The notes under the pieces: model-generated
Database searches by the model: none
Told to the model about the DNA's origin: nothing
Seen by the model: the letters and a program-made list of their open reading frames with translations, nothing else
Source of the DNA: Desulfovibrio subterraneus
GTDB lineage: Bacteria; Desulfobacterota; Desulfovibrionia; Desulfovibrionales; Desulfovibrionaceae
DNA: 64,000 bases
Direction of reading: 5' to 3'
Assembly (NCBI RefSeq): GCF_013340285.1
Contig: NZ_BLVO01000012.1
Location: 124,001 to 188,000, forward strand
Program-made: the position numbers and the translations under genes
In this document: in pieces, positions 24,912 to 34,427 of the stretch
How the letters are laid out: the number at the start of each line of letters is the position of its first letter
Position numbering within the stretch: the first letter of the stretch is position 1

Positions 24912-25985
24912 TTACAGGCGTTCCACCACAAGGTTGCCCATGGTGTTGCAGCCGACCAGGCTCTTGCCTTCTTCCATGATGTCGCCGGTGCGGTAGCCTT
25001 CCTGCAGCACGCGCTGCACGGCATCTTCAATGGCTTGCGCTTCCTTGGAAAGGTTGAAGGCGTAACGCAGCATCATGGCTATAGACAGAATGGTCGCCAG
25101 CGGGTTGGCCTTGTTCTGGCCGGCGATGTCGGGAGCGGAACCGTGGATGGGTTCGTACAGACCGGGACCTTCCGAGCCGAGAGAGGCGGAAGGCAGCATG
25201 CCGATGGAACCGGTGATGACCGCAGCCTCGTCGGAAAGAATGTCGCCGAACAGGTTGCCGGTGACGATCACGTCAAACTGGTTGGGATTGCGCACCAGCT
25301 GCATGGCTGCGTTGTCCACGTACATGTGGGAAAGTTCGACCTCGGGGTATTCCTTGGCCACTTCTTCCACCACTTCGCGCCACAGGCGGGAAACTTCCAG
25401 TACGTTGGCCTTGTCCACGGAGCACAGGCGCTTGTCGCGCTTCATGGCTGCGTCAAAGGCCAGACGCGCAATGCGGCGCACTTCTTCCTCGTCGTACACC
25501 ATGGTGTTGAAGGCGGTCATCTTGCCATCTCGCATTTCGCGGCCCACAGGCTGGCCGAAGTAAATGCCGCCGGTCAGTTCGCGCACCACCATCACGTCAA
25601 TGCCGTCCTTCACGATGTCGGGACGCAGGAAGCAGGCCTTGGAAAGCTCGGGGAACAGCTTGGCAGGGCGCAGGTTCGCAAACAGGCCCAGCGCCTTGCG
25701 GATACCCAGCAGGCCCTTTTCGGGGCGCTGGTTGCCGGGCAGGGTGTCCCACTTGGGGCCGCCCACGGCGCCGAGCAGAATTGCATCGGCAGCCTTGCAC
25801 TTGGCAACGGTTTCGTCAGGCAGGGGATTGCCCGTGGCGTCGATGGCCACACCGCCGATCAGCGCTTCGGAGTATTCAACCGTGTGCCCGAACTTGGCAG
25901 CTACCTTGTTCAGTACCGCCACCGCCTGTTCCACTATTTCGGGGCCTATGCCGTCGCCCGGCATCAGGCATATATTCATGTTCAT
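24912..25985 (-). CDS. leuB: 3-isopropylmalate dehydrogenase
   Basis: The 357-residue enzyme starts [20 protein letters not shown] and has [28 protein letters not shown] with the two hallmark residues, [19 protein letters not shown] and the [19 protein letters not shown] loop of LeuB, plus [13 protein letters not shown] near the C-terminus. It oxidises and decarboxylates 3-isopropylmalate to 2-ketoisocaproate in leucine synthesis. An upstream in-frame ATG at 26177 would add 64 low-complexity residues; ATG 25985, with GGAAGAAG ahead of it, is the family start. Last gene of the operon; separated from leuD by a 315-base hairpin-rich spacer. Confidence 0.95.
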   Translation of the reverse strand: MNMNICLMPGDGIGPEIVEQAVAVLNKVAAKFGHTVEYSEALIGGVAIDATGNPLPDETVAKCKAADAILLGAVGGPKWDTLPGNQRPEKGLLGIRKALGLFANLRPAKLFPELSKACFLRPDIVKDGIDVMVVRELTGGIYFGQPVGREMRDGKMTAFNTMVYDEEEVRRIARLAFDAAMKRDKRLCSVDKANVLEVSRLWREVVEEVAKEYPEVELSHMYVDNAAMQLVRNPNQFDVIVTGNLFGDILSDEAAVITGSIGMLPSASLGSEGPGLYEPIHGSAPDIAGQNKANPLATILSIAMMLRYAFNLSKEAQAIEDAVQRVLQEGYRTGDIMEEGKSLVGCNTMGNLVVERL

Positions 25986-26300
25986 GGTCTTCTTCCGTAA
26001 TGGGAAATTTGTTTGTAATGGGGTGTTTTGTCTGCCTCCGGCGGCCAAAGGGGCAACCGCCCCTTTGGAAACCCTTTCACGTACTGACGCGACATCCGCG
26101 GAGTATTTATCTGCGGTACATGGGAAGAGGGGGCATGTGCGGGGGGCAGCCCCCCATCCTGTTGTCCTCTTCAGCATTCTGCAAAGCCGTGCTTGGCATC
26201 GCAGGTACGGCGCATCTCGCTGTCAGGGGTGCAGGGGGATTATCCCCCTGCTCGTCGAAGGCAAAAAAACACGTAAAATCACAACCGCTTCTTCATCAAC
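25986..26300. repeat. Hairpin-rich spacer between leuD and leuB
   Basis: No gene is visible. Three clean inverted repeats occur: CCAAAGGGGC/GCCCCTTTGG (26045-26054, 26059-26068), GGGGGG-CAG-CCCCCC (26141-26155), and GCAGGGGG/CCCCCTGC (26231-26238, 26244-26251). Inside an operon they may set relative leuB levels by pausing or RNase protection, or be copies of a dispersed extragenic repeat. Confidence 0.6.
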
Positions 26301-26795
26301 CTACGCGTTCAGCTTTTCCTTCACATAGGGAATAAGGCCGCCCTTGGTGAGGAACTCGCGCATGAACTCGGGCAGCGGAGGATACTTGATCTCGGCACCC
26401 GTGGTCTTGTTGCTGATAACGCCCTTTTCCACGTCGAGGGCAATCTCGTCGCGGTCGCTGATCTTGCTGATGTCGTCGCCCACTTCAATGAGCAGCAGGC
26501 CCATGTTGAAGCTGTTGCGGTAGAAGATGCGCGCAAAGGAATGTGCAACAACCACGGGAATGCCGGCGCCCAGAATGGAGAGCGGGGCATGTTCGCGTGA
26601 AGAGCCGCAGCCGAAGTTCACGCCGCCGACCATGATGTCGCCTTCTTTCACGCGCTTGACCCAGCCTGCTTCGAGACCTTCCATGCAGTTGGCTCCCAGC
26701 TCCTTCACATCGGTGGTGACGAGGAAGCGGGCGGGGATGATGGCGTCGGTGTCGATATGGTCACCGACCTTGTGGGCAGTACCCTGATAAATCAT
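26301..26795 (-). CDS. leuD: 3-isopropylmalate dehydratase small subunit
   Basis: The 164-residue product matches the short LeuD/homoaconitase small subunit: [13 protein letters not shown] near the start and [15 protein letters not shown] in the middle, the substrate-binding swivelling domain. With LeuC it isomerises 2-isopropylmalate to 3-isopropylmalate. The length is that of the archaeal/Desulfovibrio type rather than the roughly 200-residue enterobacterial type. It lies 149 bases downstream of leuC. Confidence 0.94.
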   Translation of the reverse strand: MIYQGTAHKVGDHIDTDAIIPARFLVTTDVKELGANCMEGLEAGWVKRVKEGDIMVGGVNFGCGSSREHAPLSILGAGIPVVVAHSFARIFYRNSFNMGLLLIEVGDDISKISDRDEIALDVEKGVISNKTTGAEIKYPPLPEFMREFLTKGGLIPYVKEKLNA

Positions 26796-26944
26796 GATAT
26801 AAACTCCTCTTGGTGTTTCGCCGTTCCCGTATTGTGCGGTGCGGGCGAAACAACGGATGATACATCGCTAACGCGGGGTGCCGTGCCGGGCTGAGGGCAG
26901 ATTTCTCTCCGCCGTAGGCCAAGGGGCACTCCCGCCGGTGGTTC

Positions 26945-28201
26945 CTACAGCTTGCGCGGGTCGGCGATTTCGCCGGCAATGGCGGATGCCGCAGCCACGC
27001 AGGGGCTGGAGAGGTACACTTCCGACTCAAGGCTGCCCATGCGGCCTCTGAAGTTGCGGTTGGTGGTGGCAATGGCCACTTCACCGTCCGCCAGAATGCC
27101 CATGTGGCCGCCGAGGCAGGGACCGCAGGTGGCTGGGCCGACAATGCAGCCTGCATCCATGAAGGTTTCGATGAGGCCTTCCTTCAGTGCCTGCTTCCAG
27201 ATGCCGGGGGTGGCGGGCAGGATGATGGCGCGCACATGCTTGGCAACCTTGCGGCCCTTGAAGATGGCGGCGGCTTCACGCAGGTCGCTGATGCGGCCGT
27301 TGGTGCACGAGCCCACAACCACCTGATTGACGCGCACGTTCTTCACGTCTTCAACGGGCTTCACGTTTTCGGGCAGGTGCGGGCAGGCAATCTGCGGAGA
27401 CATGCCGGAAACATCGAAGCGCACCACGCGTTCATACACGGCACCGGCGTCTGCGGTCATGGGGCTGTCGTTGCGGCCGCGGGCAGAGGTGTAGGCGATG
27501 GTCTTTTCATCCACGGGGAACAGGCCGCACTTGCCGCCTGCTTCAATGGCCATGTTGGCAATGCACATGCGGCCTTCAACGTCGAGAGCGTCCACCACGG
27601 GGCCGCCGAATTCGAGGGCCTTGTAGAGCGCGCCGGCAACGCCGATTTCGCCGATGAGCTTGAGGATAAGGTCTTTTGCGCCCACATAGGCGGGCATGGT
27701 GCCGCTGTATTCCACCTTGATGGTCGGGGGCACCTTGAACCAGGTGCTGCCAAGCGCCATGGCACCTGCAACGTCGGTGGAGCCGAGACCGGTCGCAAAT
27801 GCGCCGAGGCCGCCGTAGGTGCAGGTGTGGGAGTCTGCGCCCACCACGATGTCGCCGGGACCCACAAGGCCCAGTTCAGGCAGCAGGGCGTGTTCCACGC
27901 CACAGTCGCCGCCTTCGTAGTAGTGGGTAATGTTCTGCTCTTCGGCGAACTCGCGTACGCCCTTCACCTGAATGGCGGACTCGATGTCCTTCTGGGGGGT
28001 GAAGTGGTCCATGACCAGTGCCACGCGGTCTTTGTCAAATACCTTCTTTGCGCCCATGGCGCGGAAGGACTTGATGGCCAGCGGTGCGGTGATGTCGTTG
28101 GCCAGGGCCAGCGAGATATTGCACTGGACAATCTGTCCTGCCTCGGTGATCTGCTGGTCGGTATGCTTCTGCAGAACCTTCTGCACGAGGGTATGAGCCA
28201 T
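26945..28201 (-). CDS. leuC: 3-isopropylmalate dehydratase large subunit
   Basis: The 418-residue protein is the [4Fe-4S] subunit of isopropylmalate isomerase: GADSHTCTYGGLGAFATGLG, VGSCTNGRISDLREAA and GPCLGGHMGILADGE contain the three cluster cysteines. It pairs with LeuD. The length fits the short LeuC2/aconitase-like class (about 420 residues). It starts one base after the leuA stop, so both are translated together. Confidence 0.95.
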   Translation of the reverse strand: MAHTLVQKVLQKHTDQQITEAGQIVQCNISLALANDITAPLAIKSFRAMGAKKVFDKDRVALVMDHFTPQKDIESAIQVKGVREFAEEQNITHYYEGGDCGVEHALLPELGLVGPGDIVVGADSHTCTYGGLGAFATGLGSTDVAGAMALGSTWFKVPPTIKVEYSGTMPAYVGAKDLILKLIGEIGVAGALYKALEFGGPVVDALDVEGRMCIANMAIEAGGKCGLFPVDEKTIAYTSARGRNDSPMTADAGAVYERVVRFDVSGMSPQIACPHLPENVKPVEDVKNVRVNQVVVGSCTNGRISDLREAAAIFKGRKVAKHVRAIILPATPGIWKQALKEGLIETFMDAGCIVGPATCGPCLGGHMGILADGEVAIATTNRNFRGRMGSLESEVYLSSPCVAAASAIAGEIADPRKL

Positions 28202-28202
28202 C

Positions 28203-29726
28203 CTATTTGTCCTCCTGTTCCTTCTTGGCGAGCCGGTTGAGCGCGTTCAGATAGGCGCGCGCACTGGCTACGATAATATCGGGGGCGGAACCGCGTCCCA
28301 CGGTTTCCTTGCCATTTTCTTCAAGGCGTACGGTTACTTCGCCCTGCGCATCGCTGCCGCCGGTAATGGCGTTCACCGAGTAGCGCTTGAGTTGCGGATT
28401 GCGTCCCACAATCTGGGCAATGGCGTTGAACACCGCATCAATGGGGCCGACACCGAAGGTGGTGTGCTGCCTGTCTTCACCGTTCACTTCCATGACCACG
28501 GCAGAGGAGGGCGGCACGCCCACGTCGCTGGCCTGCACGGAAAGGTGCTTCAGGCGGTAGTTGTCCGGAATGCGGAAAACCTCTTCGAGGATGATGGCTT
28601 CCACATCCTCATCGTATACCTTTTCCTTCTTGTCTGCGAGGCCCTTGATGGCTTCGAACACGACCTGAATCTGTTCGTCATCCAGCCTGTAGCCGAGCTC
28701 TTCCACCTTGCCCTTGATGGCGTTGCGGCCGGAGTGCTTGCCGAGCACGATCTCGGTTTTCAGGCGGCCGACGGATTCGGGCGTCATGATCTCGTAGGTT
28801 TCGCGGTTCTTGAGCATGCCGTCCTGATGGATGCCGGATTCATGCGCGAAGGCGTTGGGGCCCACGATGGCCTTGTAGGGCGGAATGGGCTGGCCGATGA
28901 TCATGGAGAGCAGGCGGCAGGTGGGGAAGAGCTGCTCGGTCTGGATGCGGTTTTCCAGCTGGTAGTAGCCGGAGCGGGTGCGCATGGCCATGATCACTTC
29001 TTCCAGCGAGGCGTTGCCTGCACGTTCGCCTATGCCGCTGATGGTCACCTCTGCCTGCCGTGCGCCTGCCTTGAGCGCGGCCAGCGTGTTGGCAACGGCA
29101 AGGCCGAGGTCGTTGTGGCAGTGCACGCTGAAGATGGCCTTGTGGCTGTTGGAAGCCTTGTTCATGACGTAGGAGATCATCTCGCCGAATTCCTGAGGCT
29201 GGGCATAGCCCACGGTATCGGGAATATTGATGGTGGTGGCACCTGCATCAATGGCGGTTTCCACCACGCGGGCGAGAAAATCCCAGTCGGAGCGCGAGGC
29301 GTCTTCGGCCGAGAATTCCACGTTCGAGGTGTAGTTGGCCGCGCGCTTGACTGCCTCGCGGGCCATTTCGATCACCTGCTCCGGCGACTTGCGCAGCTTG
29401 TACTGCATGTGCACGGGGCTGGTGGCGACAAAAGTGTGAATGCGGGGATCGGCCGCGCCTTTGATGGCTTCCCAGCAGCGGTCGATGTCCGGCTGGATGG
29501 CACGGCAAAGGCCCGCCACCTGCACGTCCTTGATGGTCTCTGCAATGGCCTTTACGGCTTCAAAATCGCCCTGGCTGGCGGCAGGGAATCCGGCTTCCAT
29601 GATGTCTACGCCAAGAATTTCCAACTGGCGTGCGAGACGGATCTTCTCGCGGATGTTCATGGTTGCACCGGGGGACTGCTCGCCATCACGCAGGGTGGTA
29701 TCGAAGATGAAAACCTTGTCAGACAT
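28203..29726 (-). CDS. leuA: 2-isopropylmalate synthase
   Basis: The 507-residue enzyme has the HMGL-like TIM barrel ([21 protein letters not shown], then [19 protein letters not shown] with the H-x-H metal site, [14 protein letters not shown]) and the C-terminal LeuA dimer/allosteric domain (about 395-500, with [15 protein letters not shown] and [13 protein letters not shown]). It condenses acetyl-CoA with 2-ketoisovalerate, the committed and leucine-inhibited step. It is the first leu gene, preceded by a leader region that may regulate it. Confidence 0.96.
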   Translation of the reverse strand: MSDKVFIFDTTLRDGEQSPGATMNIREKIRLARQLEILGVDIMEAGFPAASQGDFEAVKAIAETIKDVQVAGLCRAIQPDIDRCWEAIKGAADPRIHTFVATSPVHMQYKLRKSPEQVIEMAREAVKRAANYTSNVEFSAEDASRSDWDFLARVVETAIDAGATTINIPDTVGYAQPQEFGEMISYVMNKASNSHKAIFSVHCHNDLGLAVANTLAALKAGARQAEVTISGIGERAGNASLEEVIMAMRTRSGYYQLENRIQTEQLFPTCRLLSMIIGQPIPPYKAIVGPNAFAHESGIHQDGMLKNRETYEIMTPESVGRLKTEIVLGKHSGRNAIKGKVEELGYRLDDEQIQVVFEAIKGLADKKEKVYDEDVEAIILEEVFRIPDNYRLKHLSVQASDVGVPPSSAVVMEVNGEDRQHTTFGVGPIDAVFNAIAQIVGRNPQLKRYSVNAITGGSDAQGEVTVRLEENGKETVGRGSAPDIIVASARAYLNALNRLAKKEQEDK

Positions 29727-29743
29727 GATTATGCTCCTGTTAT

Positions 29744-29983
29744 GCGGCGCGCGCCGCGTCTGCTGTTCGTGGATTCGGGAATTTGAGACGATCCTTCATC
29801 CGGCGTGGGCCGGAAGATCAGGATAGTCGCAGGTTCGCGAATTGCCTGACGAACGACAGATGATGCAGTTGTCTGAAATCGATAGTTACGACTGCGTGTG
29901 CCATGAGGTTGCTCCTATGGCCTTGTGCGGACCTGTTCCGCGTTCTGTCGGTGCTCCGTTAGCCTAGGGGCCGACGGAGTATA
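29744..29983 (-). promoter_or_regulatory. leuA leader: -10 box, hairpins
   Basis: Reading the minus strand from pssA to leuA, TATACT (29978-29983) is a good -10 box although the -35 is weak. Downstream come a short leader frame (29904-29818), a 6-bp hairpin TCCGGC-GTGG-GCCGGA (29799-29814), and a 14-base perfect palindrome GCGGCGCGCGCCGC (29744-29757) just before the leuA ribosome site. I find no T-box signature. Attenuation or a leader-peptide effect is possible but not shown. Confidence 0.5.
29818..29904 (-). CDS. Candidate leader peptide upstream of leuA
   Basis: A 28-codon frame begins at ATG 29904 with AGGAG seven bases upstream and ends at TGA 29818-29820. The peptide (MAHAVVTIDFRQLHHLSFVR, then eight more) has four Leu, two of them in the final four codons, but no run of Leu codons as in E. 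coli leuL. A hairpin follows the stop at once. It may act as a leader peptide or be a chance frame. Confidence 0.4.
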   Translation of the reverse strand: MAHAVVTIDFRQLHHLSFVRQFANLRLS

Positions 29984-30016
29984 CACAAAAATGGTAAATG
30001 GAGAAGTGGAGAGCGA

Positions 30017-30793
30017 CTACTCGCTATGACCTGTGGATAGGTCACCTAGTAGCTTGGAGGAGCGCCGGGATAGGAAGAGGAAGGTGTAAATCGGACCGGA
30101 AATGATGTAACCGGCGATCACCAAAAATCCCAGCAGCTTGGGCTCACTGATAATGAGCACGAAGAGGAGGATGGCAGAAACCATCGAGCTGAATGGATGG
30201 GCCTTGAGGAACCCGTATTCCTTGAAGGAGGCGTAGCGCACGCGGCTGACCATGAGGAAAGCGGCTACGAACGTGGTGCCGAGGGCAAACGCGGGGAAGT
30301 AGGGCGCAAAGCCTTCGGGCAGGTATGGTGCAAAGAACACCATGGTGGCCAGAGTACAGCCCCCTGCGGGAGAGGGCAGGCCGATAAAGAATTTTTTGGG
30401 CGTTACAGCGGTGGAAACGTTGAACCGCGCAAGCCGCAGAGCGCCGCAGGCGGCGAAAAGGAATGCCACGGCAATGCCGAGGCGACCGAAGGCGTGCAAC
30501 TGCCACTGATACATCATGAATGCGGGAATAACGCAGAAGGCGGAGCAGTCGGCCAAAGAGTCGTACTGCACCCCGAATTCACTGGCGGTATTGGTCAGGC
30601 GGGCTACCTTTCCGTCCAGTCCGTCCATGAGGGCGGAGAACAGAATGGCTACGGCGCACATCTCGAAATTGCCATCAGCCGCCCAAATCATTCCCATGAA
30701 GCCGGAGAAAAGGCTTGCAGTGGTGAAGAGATTCGGGAGGATGTAAACGCTCTTTCGAGGAGTTTTGCGCTGTTCGCTCATGCCGTTTGCCAA
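30017..30793 (-). CDS. pssA: CDP-diacylglycerol--serine O-phosphatidyltransferase
   Basis: The 258-residue integral membrane protein contains the CDP-alcohol phosphotransferase motif D-G-x2-A-R-x8-G-x3-D-x3-D as DGLDGKVARLTNTASEFGVQ followed by YDSLAD, with about eight hydrophobic helices. It makes phosphatidylserine from CDP-diacylglycerol and serine. It directly follows psd, and the two together form the phosphatidylethanolamine pathway. Start ATG 30793 or 30781. Confidence 0.93.
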   Translation of the reverse strand: MANGMSEQRKTPRKSVYILPNLFTTASLFSGFMGMIWAADGNFEMCAVAILFSALMDGLDGKVARLTNTASEFGVQYDSLADCSAFCVIPAFMMYQWQLHAFGRLGIAVAFLFAACGALRLARFNVSTAVTPKKFFIGLPSPAGGCTLATMVFFAPYLPEGFAPYFPAFALGTTFVAAFLMVSRVRYASFKEYGFLKAHPFSSMVSAILLFVLIISEPKLLGFLVIAGYIISGPIYTFLFLSRRSSKLLGDLSTGHSE

Positions 30794-30817
30794 AATATCC
30801 GTAAGAAGTTGCTCTGT

Positions 30818-31486
30818 TTAATTGCCGTTTTCGGTCTTGCGCTGCGCCAGAACGGACTGGCCTGCAAACACTTGTTCGCCGATGCGCACAGTGGAAACAT
30901 AGTCGTCCGGCAGATAAAGGTCAACCCGTGAACCGAATTTGATCATTCCGAAACGTTCTCCGCGGCCGAGGCCTTCGCCTTCTTCAACGCGGCACACAAT
31001 GCGGCGGGCGATAAGACCGGCTATCTGCACCATGGTCCAGTGTCTGCCTTCAGCGTCCTGCAGATTGTAGGCGCAGCGTTCGTTGTCGGTGCTTGCCTTA
31101 TCCCATGCGGCGTTCAGGTATTTGCCGGGGTGGTACTTGATTCCGGCCACCGTGGCTTCCACGGGGGAGCGGTTCACATGCACGCTGAACACGTTCATGA
31201 AAACGCAGATGCACTGGCGGGGTTCGCCGGTGAACGGGTCGGGCATGTGCTGAATCTTGATGATCTTGCCGTCTGCGGGGCTGACTGCCAGACCGGGGGC
31301 CGAAGGTACCACGCGTTCCGGATCGCGGAAGAAGTGGAGGCAGAACCAGAACAGAACAAGAAACACGATGGTAAGGGGCCACCAGCCAAGCAGAGCGAAG
31401 GTAAGCGTGGCGAGACCGGTCAGTGCCAGCGAGGGTACTCCCTCGGGGGTAAGTCCTATGGATGCCTTGCGCATTGTGTATTGCAT
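30818..31486 (-). CDS. psd: Phosphatidylserine decarboxylase proenzyme
   Basis: The 222-residue protein has two N-terminal membrane helices, [30 protein letters not shown] and the C-terminal KFGSRVD motif, whose Gly-Ser bond is cleaved to make the pyruvoyl group. This is the short archaeal/delta-proteobacterial class. It converts phosphatidylserine to phosphatidylethanolamine at the inner membrane. It lies 24 bases upstream of pssA in one operon with the leu genes. Confidence 0.93.
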   Translation of the reverse strand: MQYTMRKASIGLTPEGVPSLALTGLATLTFALLGWWPLTIVFLVLFWFCLHFFRDPERVVPSAPGLAVSPADGKIIKIQHMPDPFTGEPRQCICVFMNVFSVHVNRSPVEATVAGIKYHPGKYLNAAWDKASTDNERCAYNLQDAEGRHWTMVQIAGLIARRIVCRVEEGEGLGRGERFGMIKFGSRVDLYLPDDYVSTVRIGEQVFAGQSVLAQRKTENGN

Positions 31487-31742
31487 GCCGGGTTGATCCG
31501 GTCTTTGTTTGCGGAAAATGCCGTTGTTTTTGTAAGGGTCATGCTTCCAGTGTCGCTATGGATAGACGAAATCAACCCGAAAGGCAATCCTTTCGCCCGG
31601 TTCTCCTTCCGGCTGGAAGGGGCCGGGGGGGGGAGTGCCGTTATTTCGTGTTACCGCCCGTGCCGAAAAGAGGGCGGCTGCACGCAGTCGGCCCATTGCC
31701 GTAAGCAGGGGTATCCTCTGCCAGCCGGTGTGTACTTCCCTG

Positions 31743-33350
31743 TTAAAAAAACGCCGTGTGGGTACCTGCCATTTCCGGCGGCCTGCGCCAGCGGTGACCC
31801 GCGTTCACGAGAAGTGCGTCAGCCGCTTCCGGTCCCCAGCTTCCGGCGGGGTACCGGTGCAGGGGACAGCGTTCCGGCCTGCGCCGCCACATGTCCAGCA
31901 CGGGGTCTATGAGCCGCCATGCCGCTTCAACGCCTTCTGACGACCAGAAGAGTGTGCGGTCACCCTGCATGCAGTCGAGCAGCAGCCGTTCATACGCATT
32001 GGGCGGGGTAACGCCGAACACTTCCTGATACTTGAAGGAGAGTGACATGGACGACATGCACGACTTGGGACCGGGCTGTTTGGTCTGAATGGTCAGGTCA
32101 ATGCCTTCGTCAGGCTGGATTTTCAGGACCAGCACATTGGCGGGCATCTGCGCTTTTGATGTCATGCCGAACATGGAGTAGGGCACGCGTTTGAACGTGA
32201 CCGCGATTTCAGAAACCTTGCGCTGCAGCCCTTTGCCGGAGCGCAGGTAGAAAGGCACCCCCTGCCATCGCCAGTTATCGATAAGCAGCCGTGCCGCCAC
32301 ATAGGTTTCCGTTTCGGAATCCTGTGCCACGCCGCGCTCTCTGCGGTAATCGGGCAGGGCAGAATGTGCCGTGCGGGTGCCGGTCTGGGTATTGGGCAGG
32401 ATATTGGGCGGACCAGCCATGTATTGCCCGCGGACGATCCAGTTGGCAGGGTCATCCTCCGGCCACGGGCGGATGGAGCGCAGCAGTTTGGTGCGCTCTT
32501 CCCGCACCCTTTCCGCCTGAAAGGATATGGGCGGCTCCATGGCGGTTATGGCCAGCATCTGCAGCATGTGATTCTGGAACATGTCGCGCAGGCATCCCGC
32601 CTTGTCGTAATAGCCGCCGCGGTGTTCCACGCCTATGGATTCCAGCGCGGAAATCTGGATGTGATCGATGTAGCTTCGGTTCCAGAGCGGCTCGAATATG
32701 GCATTGGCAAAGCGGAACATGAGCACGGACTGCACGGTCTCCTTGCCGAGATAATGGTCCATGCGGAAAATCTGGTGCGGGGCAAGCACCTTGCCGAGTC
32801 GGGCGTCCAGCCGCAGAGCGGATTGCAGGTCGTGTCCGAAGGGTTTTTCAAAGACCACGCGCGCCCAGGGTTTATGGTCCTGACCTTCTGATGTCATGCC
32901 CGCCTGTGCGAGCCGTTCCACCACCTCGGGGTGCAGTTCGGGCGGCAGCGCCAGATAGAAAAGGCGGTTGCCCGAAGAATCGAAATCGAGATCGCATACG
33001 GAACAACGACCGGCCAGCTTTTCATAGGCGGCAGGGTCATCATAGCTGCCCGATGTGTAGCGGCACATGGCGAGAAAGGCGTTCAGCGTGTCCGCCGGTT
33101 GTTCGCCGTGGGCGTCTGTAATGGCCTCCCGCATGCGTTCCCTGAATACTTCGTCGGTCATTTCAGAGCGGGCAAAGCCGAGAATGTAGAACCGTGGCGG
33201 CAGCAGGCGGCGCAAGGCAAGACCATACAGGGCGGGAATGAGTTTGCGGTGCACAAGATCGCCGGATGCGCCGAACACGATGATGCCGCAATCCTCAACG
33301 GGCTGTTCGGCGCAGACGTTGGGATGGTTGAGAGCGTATTCCAGATTCAT
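31743..33350 (-). CDS. zwf: Glucose-6-phosphate dehydrogenase
   Basis: The 535-residue enzyme has the NADP site IIVFGASGDLVHRKLIPALYG at residues 23-43, the substrate/catalytic motif RMDHYLGKETVQ (DHYLGKE at 198-204), and IQISALESIGVEHRGGYYDK. It oxidises glucose 6-phosphate to 6-phosphogluconolactone at the entry to the pentose phosphate pathway. It follows gnd by 13 bases, and AAGGA precedes its ATG. It is slightly longer than the usual 490-510 residues through its N-terminus and C-terminal tail. Confidence 0.95.
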   Translation of the reverse strand: MNLEYALNHPNVCAEQPVEDCGIIVFGASGDLVHRKLIPALYGLALRRLLPPRFYILGFARSEMTDEVFRERMREAITDAHGEQPADTLNAFLAMCRYTSGSYDDPAAYEKLAGRCSVCDLDFDSSGNRLFYLALPPELHPEVVERLAQAGMTSEGQDHKPWARVVFEKPFGHDLQSALRLDARLGKVLAPHQIFRMDHYLGKETVQSVLMFRFANAIFEPLWNRSYIDHIQISALESIGVEHRGGYYDKAGCLRDMFQNHMLQMLAITAMEPPISFQAERVREERTKLLRSIRPWPEDDPANWIVRGQYMAGPPNILPNTQTGTRTAHSALPDYRRERGVAQDSETETYVAARLLIDNWRWQGVPFYLRSGKGLQRKVSEIAVTFKRVPYSMFGMTSKAQMPANVLVLKIQPDEGIDLTIQTKQPGPKSCMSSMSLSFKYQEVFGVTPPNAYERLLLDCMQGDRTLFWSSEGVEAAWRLIDPVLDMWRRRPERCPLHRYPAGSWGPEAADALLVNAGHRWRRPPEMAGTHTAFF

Positions 33351-33363
33351 GGAGCGATCCTTG

Positions 33364-34260
33364 TTATTTCTTTACGGCGTGTCCGCCGAACTCGTTGCGC
33401 AGGGCCGCGAGCACGCGGTTGGAAAAGGCATTGTCCTGCCGTGAGGCAAACCGGCGGTAAAGCGCTTGCGCCAGCACGGGCGCGGCTACACCGTGATGCA
33501 CGGTTTCCAGCACGGTCCAGCGGCCTTCGCCGGAATCTTCCACATATCCCTTGAGTCCGGCAAGGTCAGGGTCCTTGGCAAGGGCGCTGTCCAGCAGTTC
33601 CAGCAGCCACGAGCGGACCACGCTGCCTCTGTTCCACAGGGCGGCTATGCCCTGCAGATCCAGATTTTCAAAGGGACCGCTCTTCATCAGTTCAAACCCT
33701 TCACCGTAGGCTTCCATCAGAGCATATTCAATGCCGTTGTGCACCATCTTGACGAAGTGGCCGGATCCGACCGGCCCTACATGCTTCCAGCCTTGTTCCG
33801 GTGCCAGAGCGTTGAGCGCGGGGGCAATGCGCATGATGTGTTCTGCCTCGCCGCCCACCATGGTGCAATAGCCAATCTCAAGCCCCCAGATGCCGCCGGA
33901 AACCCCTGCGTCCACGTAGCCGATATCCTTGGCCGCCAGCAGCGCGGCGTTGGCGGCATCATCCCGCCAGTAGGAGTTGCCGCCTTCCACCACAAGGTCT
34001 CCGGGGGCGAGAATGGTGGAAAGCTCCTCAATCATGCTTTTTGTGACATCTCCGGCGGGCAGCATGCACCAGACCACCCTCGGAGCCTTGAGCATGTCGC
34101 ACAGGGCCTCGAGCGATTCCGCGCCCCGTGCGCCTTCGTCCTGCATCTGCCGCACCTTGTCGGCCGAGCGGTTCCATACCACCACATCGTGCCCGCCCTT
34201 GAGCAGGCGGCGGGCCATGTTCATGCCCATTCTTCCGAGTCCTACCATGGCTATCTGCAT
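33364..34260 (-). CDS. gnd: 6-phosphogluconate dehydrogenase (decarboxylating), short form
   Basis: The 298-residue product starts MVGLGRMGMNMARRLLKGGH (NAD(P) Rossmann motif), then GGNSYWRDD, DAGVSGGIWGLEIGYCTMVGG and KMVHNGIEYALMEAYGEGF, the catalytic Lys-x-x-His-Asn region. This is the short GntZ/YqeC-type enzyme rather than the 470-residue form. It yields ribulose 5-phosphate, completing the oxidative branch with zwf. AGGAAG lies before its ATG. Confidence 0.93.
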   Translation of the reverse strand: MQIAMVGLGRMGMNMARRLLKGGHDVVVWNRSADKVRQMQDEGARGAESLEALCDMLKAPRVVWCMLPAGDVTKSMIEELSTILAPGDLVVEGGNSYWRDDAANAALLAAKDIGYVDAGVSGGIWGLEIGYCTMVGGEAEHIMRIAPALNALAPEQGWKHVGPVGSGHFVKMVHNGIEYALMEAYGEGFELMKSGPFENLDLQGIAALWNRGSVVRSWLLELLDSALAKDPDLAGLKGYVEDSGEGRWTVLETVHHGVAAPVLAQALYRRFASRQDNAFSNRVLAALRNEFGGHAVKK

Positions 34261-34390
34261 GAATTACTTCCTGTGTTAGCTGTTGGTTCCGCAGCGGGTT
34301 GCAGCCGCGGCGGGAGAATTCAGAATACATGGTACAACAGGCGCAGAAACGTGGCAACGTGGCGTGTTTTCATGGGGCGCAAATCCGTCG

Positions 34391-34427
34391 TTTTCCTGCT
34401 CGGAATTTCCTGCTACCTTGCCCCGTA
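34391..34427 (+). promoter_or_regulatory. Possible promoter giving leaderless metallophosphoesterase mRNA
   Basis: An extended -10 TGCTACCTT (34411-34419) ends 7 bases before ATG 34427, so transcription would start at about the A of the ATG. No ribosome site precedes this ATG. The -35 (TTTTCC, 34391-34396) is weak. Confidence 0.4.

Noticed and set aside
25986-26300. CRISPR array
   Set aside because: The inverted repeats differ from each other and are not evenly spaced direct repeats.
29727-30016. T-box or other tRNA-sensing leader before leuA
   Set aside because: The conserved GGTGG-type T-box sequence is not present on the minus strand in this region; only simple hairpins are seen.
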